From positions 1 to 29,379 of the forward strand of contig JAPFFF010000240.1 in assembly GCA_039105265.1 (NCBI GenBank): a stretch of 29,379 bases of DNA, given 5' to 3'. The notes under the pieces were generated by a model. The model did not search any database. It saw only the letters and a program-made list of their open reading frames with translations, and was not told where the DNA came from. Of the stretch, positions 23,160 to 29,379 are shown piece after piece. Positions within the stretch are counted from its first letter, which is position 1, and every line of letters starts with the position of its first letter. This DNA is from Tritrichomonas musculus. Its lineage: Eukaryota > Parabasalia > Tritrichomonadida > Tritrichomonadidae. Position numbers and translations under genes: made by a program.

Positions 23160-25995
23160 ATGAAAAGCCTTACAAATTATTTTCAATATAAAAAAAGAGA
23201 TGATGGTAAGCATTCTGATATTATCATAAAAATTAAATATTTGATTAAAAAACTAAAAAACGCCGATGATGAATCAATTTTTGCGCAAAAATACCAAAAT
23301 TTATTTGGTGATGATTACAAAGATGTCATAAAACATCCGATTAATATTAATCAAATCATCAAAAAAAACTTCGATATAATTCCATCTGATTTATCAAGTG
23401 AAAGTGAAAATGATAATAACAATAATAGCAATAATAACAACAATAACAACAATAACAACATTTTAAAAAAAAATCTTTAAAGACAGTATATAAAAAAATA
23501 GATAGATTTATTAAAGATATTGATCCAAAGCCAAAAGTTTATTTGGATCAAAATACCTATTTAACAAGGCTTTATAATATAAAACTTAATTCAAGGCCAT
23601 ACAATACTCTAAATAAAGCAGGCGCTCTTGGTTATGCCACTACTGAATCCAATGGATCTCATGTAAACTATATATGTTCTGTTCATCTTTTTTATGAAGG
23701 AAAGTTTTACCAATGCACTTTTAAAAGAAGAGCAGGTGAAGTTGCTGAATTAATTAACCATCACGATCATCATTTTGAAGTTGATGCTCTTATACAAAAA
23801 CAATTAAATTGCCAAAATAACATATATCTTCCTTCTGATAAAGAAAGTATCAGAGATCACATTTTGAACGATTTAGCTTTTTTAGTAGCTTGTGATACAC
23901 TTCCTCTAAAAAGAGTTGTTAGTAATACTGTATATGATCTGATAATGAAAGGAATAGAATTAGGTCAGAACAACCCAAATGCTGATCCGACCAAAATATT
24001 CCCTAAATGCACAACTCTACAAATACGAAACAGAATAATTGGAATCGCAAACGGATATAAAGAAAAAGCTCCAAATCAAATCAAAAACTTTTCCCATCAT
24101 GGTATTGCCATAGATGGCGGAACCGTCAATGCATTTCATTTTTTAGATGTTTGCTTAGTGATACCATCTTTATCACCAATTTTACAAAAAGGAAGATTTC
24201 TCAATCCTTATAATTACAAAACGATATTTATGGCAAATGACGAAGTTGATTCAATTCAGGAAAAAATGATTGAAGCGATTTGCGAATTATCTCAACATAA
24301 CTTCAATCACGACAGATAATATTCCGACTCAGATTCTATCATTCGCTCCTTGGTCAACAGAATCTTATTTAAGATCAAATAAGTTCAATGATCCTAAAAT
24401 AAAAATAATTATTTTTTGCTCCTGTTCATCTCATGTCATGCATTTAGTAGCAAAATCTGTTCAAGAAGAAAATGCTCCTTCATTTATTAAAAATGTTTAT
24501 TCAAAATTTTTTCAGGCTTCATTACATCTGGATCAATTTTCTGAGGCTAGTATTGAAAAACCACCAAAACCAATTATGACTAGGTGGCTCCTTGTCTTTA
24601 ACCAAATAAAATTCATGCGAAAACATGATATTTTTTTTGTAGGATTTTCAAATTATGAATATCCAGCAGCTTCAACAAAAAGTTTCTTGTTTGAAGAAGA
24701 TTGCTACAACAACCCTTTAAGAATTGATTTTAATGAGCATCCTGAGCATTCTCGACCTCATAAACTTTTTTTAAAAATAGCTCACAAAAAGAATATAAAT
24801 ATAGATCTATTTTCACCTTATAATTTTAGAAATTACATGTTCATGGCCAAAATTTTATGGCCATTATGGCAATCTATCCTTTTTTTTGAACAGAATGACT
24901 CATCGATCATTTCTATTTACCCGATCATTCAAGAAATAATTAATTACTATGATTCCTTAAAAGATTATTTTGAATCAAAACATGAACAAATATCTTCTAA
25001 GGATATTAGAGGTTGGATTGAATCCATCGACTTTTTGAAAGAACAATTATAATTTCGTATTTTTCATAATATGGACTGGCCTTTAATTACATTAGCATAT
25101 CTATTTACTCCTGCAGGTAGATTATTATATATATCCAAATTGAGAGAATCCGGAATAACTGTTTTACCAGATGAAAATGTTGAAAATCTTAATCCTCAGG
25201 AAATAGATTATCATTTATATTTGGGCGATGATTTCAGAAGAAATTTTGATTCATCTGATATTTCAGATGACAATGAAAGTAATGAAAATTCATTTGACGA
25301 TGATCAGAATCAAACAAGCAATTCAATTACTGATAACAACGGAATAACTTATTGTTTATATGACTCTGAAAATATGATGGAAAAAAAATGGATCTAGTTT
25401 GAGAACACGGAATTCATCTAATGTTTGGTTTTTTTTAACGATAATGATGAATCAATCATCATCATCAATTTTATATTCTGGTCCTCCATGGATAAAAAAA
25501 AATGTTAACCATTCAATCAACGGAAAAAAACTCCGATATCATCACCGTCCAATGACGGATATCGAATTTCAATTCCTACCGATGCACCCAAATTTAATTG
25601 AAATAATGGAAGTTTTATCTAGATTACAATATAATAAATCTGATATTGAAGATGCGATGATTGCCTTTAAACATTGGTGTAATACCTCAATCGATAGAAA
25701 CGGATTGAATATAATGGATATATATGATTTTCATTACGTACGTGATATTTGGGAAAAAATTAGATCGAATTTCGCGCAAAATGCTCATGAAGAAAATCAT
25801 TTTAATAATGGCTATATTGTTTTGTGCGATTTGGCACTAACTCTAATTTCTTGTTTAGCATCAGAATCGCAATGCGAGAGGTACATTTCAAGACAAAAAT
25901 TAGCTTTATGTATGAATACAAAGAATATCAACAAAGACTTGTTAGACGCGATTTTAGTTTATGTATTCTCATATAAATCAGATAGAAGCAGATAA
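23160..25995 (+). pseudogene. hAT transposase remains, copy 2 (fuller copy)
   Basis: A decayed hAT-superfamily DNA transposase. The N-terminal piece begins MKSLTNYFQYKKRDDGKHSD and contains an Asn-rich run. Further on come IAIDGG with HFLDVCLV (first catalytic Asp), SITTDNIPTQ (second Asp), CSSHVMHLV (the CxxH motif), PIMTRWLLVFNQ (the TRW motif) and SESQCERYIS near the C-terminus (catalytic Glu and dimerisation domain). The frame changes in an A-run near 23466-23476 and again near 24270-24319, there is an in-frame TAA at 25050-25052, and the frame changes once more near 25385-25399; none looks like a GT-AG intron. Terminal repeats and an 8-bp target duplication could not be found. From 24018 on it is duplicated in copy 1. 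Confidence 0.87.
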
Positions 25996-26068
25996 ATAAT
26001 CAAATAAAAACAATTAGAAGTTATATTTGGCTTAAATTATTTATGAGATATCTAATGAATTGTTCTAA

Positions 26069-26075
<7 letters not shown>

Positions 26076-26099
<24 letters not shown>

Positions 26100-26102
26100 T
26101 TT
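26076..26102. repeat. Poly-T run, 27 T (copy 2)
   Basis: The counterpart of the 28-T run at 19703-19730. Homopolymers of this length are prone to both biological slippage and sequencing error. Confidence 0.95.
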
Positions 26103-26171
26103 GATACAAAAAACAAAAGTAAAATTCAAAGAATTTATTTTAAGAATTAATAAAAGTTATTCTTAATGATA

Positions 26172-26196
26172 GGCCCCGGGCCAATGGCCCGGGGCC
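26172..26196. repeat. Perfect GC-only hairpin (copy 2)
   Basis: Same 11-bp arms and AAT loop as at 19800-19824; unchanged between the block copies. Confidence 0.9.
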
Positions 26197-26217
26197 GAAA
26201 ATTTTTGACAATGAAAT

Positions 26218-26273
26218 TTCCGCCACAAACAATAAAAACTCCGCCACTGCCTGTAAATTAAGCTCTGGCGGAA
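26218..26273. repeat. TTCCGCCA-ended small inverted-repeat segment (copy 2)
   Basis: The counterpart of 19846-19901. Its presence at the hAT/Polinton B junction in both blocks shows that this junction existed before the duplication. Confidence 0.6.
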
Positions 26274-26278
26274 TCATT

Positions 26279-26563
26279 AATTTAAAGTACTATGATAAAG
26301 TTTTAACGTTTGATAATGTATGGGATAGACATTCATGCAAAGTTTATTCATCAATAGCAGAACAATCAAATCGTTATTATATTGGTAATTCAAATGTTAA
26401 TTTCAACCCCATCAAATACTTTAAGCTGAATTCAACAGACCAAAGATTTTGGATTGATTTATATTCTGCTCGTGAATATAAAGCACCATTTAAATTACCA
26501 GTCGGTGAAAGCTTTGCTATAGAGATGATATTCTTACCATACAAGAATATGTTATATGTTTAA
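26279..26563 (+). pseudogene. Minor capsid protein C-terminal fragment, Polinton B copy 2
   Basis: Same content as 19907-20191, matching the C-terminal part of the Polinton A minor capsid protein. The rest of the gene and the protease expected upstream are absent; hAT-derived DNA lies there instead. Confidence 0.9.
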
Positions 26564-26573
26564 ATGAATTGAA

Positions 26574-27650
26574 ATGACTTACAAGACAATAGATGAGTTA
26601 TTTAAGAAATTTCCGTGGAAAACACCATCAAAATTTGTCCCTCTTGCAAAACGCTATGGATTCACAGAAGAGGCAGCATTAAATTATTTAAAGAAAGTGG
26701 TGCATGATGTTAAAGTACCAAAGGCAAAATTCATGAACATCTATTCGAAGCATTCAGGTGGATACCAAATGGACACTTTCATAAATGACAAGACAAAAGA
26801 TGGATTAAATTATTTGATGTTAATTAATATTAACCCAAGAAAAGCATACTGTTATCCAATGAAGGGGAAGGGTGCAAAAGAAGTAGCAAAGGCTCTTAAC
26901 AAATTTTTTGAAGAAGAACCAGATGTCTATTCTATAACATCAGACCAAGATGCAGCTTATTTGTCCAACGATGTATTGCAACTGATGAAAACACATGACA
27001 TAATATACAATACAACAGAAGACAATAACCATAATGTGCTAGGCATTATAAATAGATTCATGAGAACAATAAGAGATTTAGTTGGTGAGAATAGATATAT
27101 TGGAGAACAAGAGATGAATGGTTTAATAGACTCATACAACAATTCTCCCCACAAATCTCTTGACTATAAAATATCAAATGAAATGACAGAGAAAGATGAA
27201 AAAGAATATGTGAAAACCAAATCACAAAATAATCCCTATGACTTCAAACCAAATGATAGAGTTAGAATTATTCAATCTAAGGAGCCTTTTTCGAAGCGCA
27301 GAAATAGAGTCAGCAAGGAAGCATACATACTTGATTCCAAGGCTGGGAACCAATTTATAATTAAGTCTAAAGATGAATCAATAGATAAATTACCTGGATA
27401 CAGACTAATAAAAACTCAAAATAAAAATATCGCCCAAACACTGAAGGGAGGCAAGAGAGGAATTGTAGAGAAGATTATATCATATGATGCAGCTAAGAAT
27501 AAATATAATATAAAATATAGCGAGGGAACAGAAGATGTAATTCCAGCTAAAAATTTACGAGAGGGAGCACCAACTAAATTATCCAACCTTGATATGGATT
27601 ACTGGCCAAAACAAAAAAATATTCCAAATAATATCATGAAATGGATTTAA
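26574..27650 (+). CDS. Polinton B integrase, copy 2
   Basis: A 358-residue rve-type integrase, nearly identical to the product of 20202-21278, with the same core landmarks (GYQMDTFIND, YSITSDQDAAYLS, YNNSPHKSLDYK) and SH3/chromodomain-like end. It follows the minor capsid fragment by 10 bases and precedes the ATPase by 10 bases. The reading frame looks whole although the surrounding element is broken. Confidence 0.9.
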   Translation: MTYKTIDELFKKFPWKTPSKFVPLAKRYGFTEEAALNYLKKVVHDVKVPKAKFMNIYSKHSGGYQMDTFINDKTKDGLNYLMLININPRKAYCYPMKGKGAKEVAKALNKFFEEEPDVYSITSDQDAAYLSNDVLQLMKTHDIIYNTTEDNNHNVLGIINRFMRTIRDLVGENRYIGEQEMNGLIDSYNNSPHKSLDYKISNEMTEKDEKEYVKTKSQNNPYDFKPNDRVRIIQSKEPFSKRRNRVSKEAYILDSKAGNQFIIKSKDESIDKLPGYRLIKTQNKNIAQTLKGGKRGIVEKIISYDAAKNKYNIKYSEGTEDVIPAKNLREGAPTKLSNLDMDYWPKQKNIPNNIMKWI

Positions 27651-27660
27651 TGTTATGTAA

Positions 27661-28518
27661 ATGTCTAAACAAATAATGAAAGAAGTGGAATCACTAATCC
27701 AAAAGACAATGAAGAAAAACCAAAAAGAAATAGAGGGCGCGTTGATGAAACCATTACACCCTTCATATCCATTTAGCACTAATGGTATCTATTTTCTTAT
27801 AGGCAAACCAGGTGCAGGAAAGAGTTATTGGATATGGAAACACATTTTAATTACAGAGAGATTATTTAAGCATCCATACTACCAAAAAATTATCTTCTGC
27901 TCAACAAGCGGCAAGATGGATAAAACTGCAGAAGCGATGAGTAAAAATGTAAAGACACCAATAGTATATCTTAATGAAGCAGAATTAATGGATTATCTAA
28001 AGAAGCATCTAAAGAGAAAGATAAAATATTATGCAATGGTAAATCATGTATTATCAAGAATGAAAGAAACAAATGAAGAAATGCAGAGACTAATAAATAA
28101 GCACTCTCTTCAAGAAATAGATGATAGAATAGTATATATAGCAAACAAGCTGGTAAAATATCAAACTTCATCATATCCATACAACACACTAATAATATTA
28201 GATGACTGCGCAGGAAGTGATTTATTAACACATAACAATACTGAATTCTTAAGACTACTGACCAAAACGAGACAGTATAATATTACTTGTATTATGGCTA
28301 TTCAAACAATTTGATTCGTCCACATAAACGCAAAGAGATTGGCTACAGATTTGATATGTTATAGTGGATATTCAGAAGAAGATTTTACATCTTTGCTTCA
28401 ACAAACGAATAACAATCTAAATATCAAAAAGACAGTTAAAGAATATTTGCAGCATAGAGAACCTCACGATAAATTTATTTGCAATATAACGGCGAACAAA
28501 TATTACTTCGAAAGCTAG
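27661..28518 (+). pseudogene. Packaging ATPase of Polinton B, copy 2, broken
   Basis: A full-length relic of the A32-like packaging ATPase: Walker A GKPGAGKS, Walker B LIILDD, then the sensor region and a C-terminal end resembling that of Polinton A (EYLQH near the end, then NKYYFE). It appears to carry about one break. It begins with an exact TAAATG. Part of it lies outside the duplicated block, which is what shows copy 2 to be the source copy. Confidence 0.88.
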
Positions 28519-28539
28519 TTTTATTGACTTTAAATAACA

Positions 28540-29271
28540 ATGGAAAAAGTTGAAGATATGGATAAAATTGAACAACGAGCGCCTGAACCAACGCCTGAGC
28601 CAACATCAAAATCAGAAGGAATTTCTGGACAAACCGGTCCCATGCCTCTCCAAAAATCTGAAGGAATATCTGGGAAAATTGCACCAAGTACAACAAATTC
28701 ACAAGGATTATTTGGTAAATTTAGAAATTGGTACACAAATAGAAAAACACAAATTATAAATAAAGCAAATGATATAATAAATAAAGGCATTAATACTGTA
28801 AAAGAGAATTATAACGATGTAAAAAATTCAATAAATGAGGGATATAAGAAAGGGACAGAGAAAGTAAATCAAGCTATAGAATGGGCTGATAAACATAGGG
28901 AATGATTAGCAAAAACAGCAGGATATGGACTTAAAGTATTTGGACAATTAATTGGAATAGATATATTAAAAAATGCAGGGGATACATTAATTGAAGCAGG
29001 AAATGATATATCAAATAAGAGTGATAAAGATAAATATTTAAAATATTTATCGGAAAAACAGGGACAATTTTTTGGAAACAAATACATTACTGAATCAAAT
29101 TTCCCACGCATTCATTATTCAAGAAAACCAGCTGCATATAAAATATATCAAAATAGAAATAAATATATAGATGAAGAGGAAGCGAAAATAGCAAGATTGA
29201 AAAAGCAAATACAATACAATCAGAATAATACCGCTAAAAGTTCAAAAAGAAGAAAGAAAGCAAAGAAGTAA
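28540..29271 (+). pseudogene. Basic helical protein remnant of Polinton B, in the pVI-like slot, broken
   Basis: This coding remnant follows the ATPase, where Polinton A has its pVI-like gene. The N-terminal part is Pro/Glu-rich with a repeated SEGISG word, followed by an amphipathic, Lys/Asn-rich helical region beginning GLFGKFRNWYTNRK. The C-terminal part is basic and ends in a Lys/Arg run (KRRKKAKK). It looks broken, with about one break. Sequence similarity to the Polinton A protein is not obvious by eye, so equivalence rests on position and on the shared amphipathic character. A DNA-condensing core protein is an alternative. Confidence 0.6.
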
Positions 29272-29349
29272 AAACCCCATAAACTCCAAAAAACTCAAAC
29301 AAATTCATGTAATAGCAAGCAAATATAAACATTTTTTTAAAGCTCATAA

Positions 29350-29379
29350 ATGAGCAAAAGAGTGCCTCAAAGCAAAAGA
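29350..29379 (+). CDS. Start of a Polinton B gene matching the charged protein of Polinton A (cut by window end)
   Basis: Ten codons reading MSKRVPQSKR follow an exact TAAATG start. The Polinton A gene at 9706-10257, which occupies the same place in the gene order, begins MSKHLTGSKR. The shared MSK and SKR positions plus conserved order make this a plausible homologue, although ten residues alone would not be enough. Confidence 0.55.
   Translation, partial: MSKRVPQSKR

Larger units (their letters stand above)
24018..28285. repeat. Duplicated 4.27 kb chimeric block, copy 2 (probable source)
   Basis: Nearly identical to 17645-21913. On the left the hAT reading continues upstream of the block, and on the right the Polinton B ATPase continues past it, so the sequence here is the uninterrupted arrangement and copy 1 is the derived segment. 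Confidence 0.95.
26279..29379 (+). mobile_element. Polinton B fragment, copy 2, running off the window
   Basis: The longer piece of the second Polinton family: minor capsid C-terminus, integrase, packaging ATPase, a basic helical protein and the start of the next gene, in the same order as Polinton A. The left side is cut at the junction with the hAT-derived DNA, and the right side continues beyond the window. The element is broken in this stretch, with about two breaks visible, and looks moderately young because most of the coding sequence is well preserved. Confidence 0.92.

Noticed and set aside
22937-23191. Phe/Ile-rich 84-residue open frame before the hAT remains
   Set aside because: Its composition mirrors AT-rich noncoding DNA, and it overlaps the start of the better-supported hAT N-terminal piece.
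1-29379. tRNA, rRNA or other structured RNA genes
   Set aside because: No cloverleaf-like pattern or conserved rRNA stretch was noticed in either strand; a covariance-model scan was not possible here.

Overview
The window looks like a repeat-rich stretch of a very AT-rich eukaryotic nuclear genome. It holds no gene I can assign to the host's own metabolism. Almost everything belongs to mobile DNA: two families of Polinton (Maverick) elements and a decayed hAT DNA transposon. The AT bias, the short GC-rich palindromes and the combination of Polintons with hAT elements would fit an arbuscular mycorrhizal fungus (Glomeromycotina), but that host assignment is inference from style, not a demonstrated match.

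Positions 1 to about 16,670 hold Polinton A. Its coding regions all read open, so it looks whole apart from an end that lies left of the window. It carries about 18 genes. The recognisable core is a protein-primed family B DNA polymerase (89-3373), double jelly-roll major capsid protein (8006-9688), pVI-like membrane-active protein (10305-10760), A32/FtsK-type packaging ATPase (10778-11644), retroviral-type integrase (11655-12809), minor capsid protein (12816-13820) and an adenovirus/Ulp1-type cysteine protease with a long N-terminal extension (13845-15425). Ten genes from 15425 down to 6523 are packed on the minus strand with gaps of 6-47 bases. Small accessory genes, including an HNH endonuclease and a basic-region protein, sit at the edges, partly on the plus strand. 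Together they form a module for replication (PolB), integration, packaging (ATPase), shell building (major and minor capsid proteins) and proteolytic maturation (protease).

Positions 16,440-16,670 are an unusual GC-rich patch with direct and inverted repeats, probably near the end of Polinton A. About 1 kb of featureless AT-rich DNA follows.

From 17,645 to the end lies a chimeric repeat. A 4.27 kb block (17,645-21,913) recurs almost unchanged at 24,018-28,285. Each copy contains the 3' part of a broken hAT transposase, a poly-T run, a GC-rich perfect hairpin, a small TTCCGCCA-ended repeat, and a piece of a second Polinton family (Polinton B) in the opposite orientation to Polinton A: minor capsid C-terminus, integrase and packaging ATPase. 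The second copy extends further on both sides. It carries the hAT N-terminal region upstream; downstream it carries the rest of the ATPase, a basic helical protein remnant, and, at the last 30 bases, the start of the next Polinton gene. The shared gene order of Polintons A and B supports the homology of the small unknown genes.

The observations most worth following up are: a TAAATG start-site signature with T-rich upstream tracts in the packed genes; repeated GVQT/GIQTD/GTQT motifs (dynein light chain LC8-like) in three otherwise unrelated Polinton A proteins; a pVI-like protein with an adenovirus-type IKGG-V processing motif; a cysteine-protease-like Cys/His signature in the N-terminal extension of PolB; and a 19-bp satellite that appears to have grown from the last codons of a gene.
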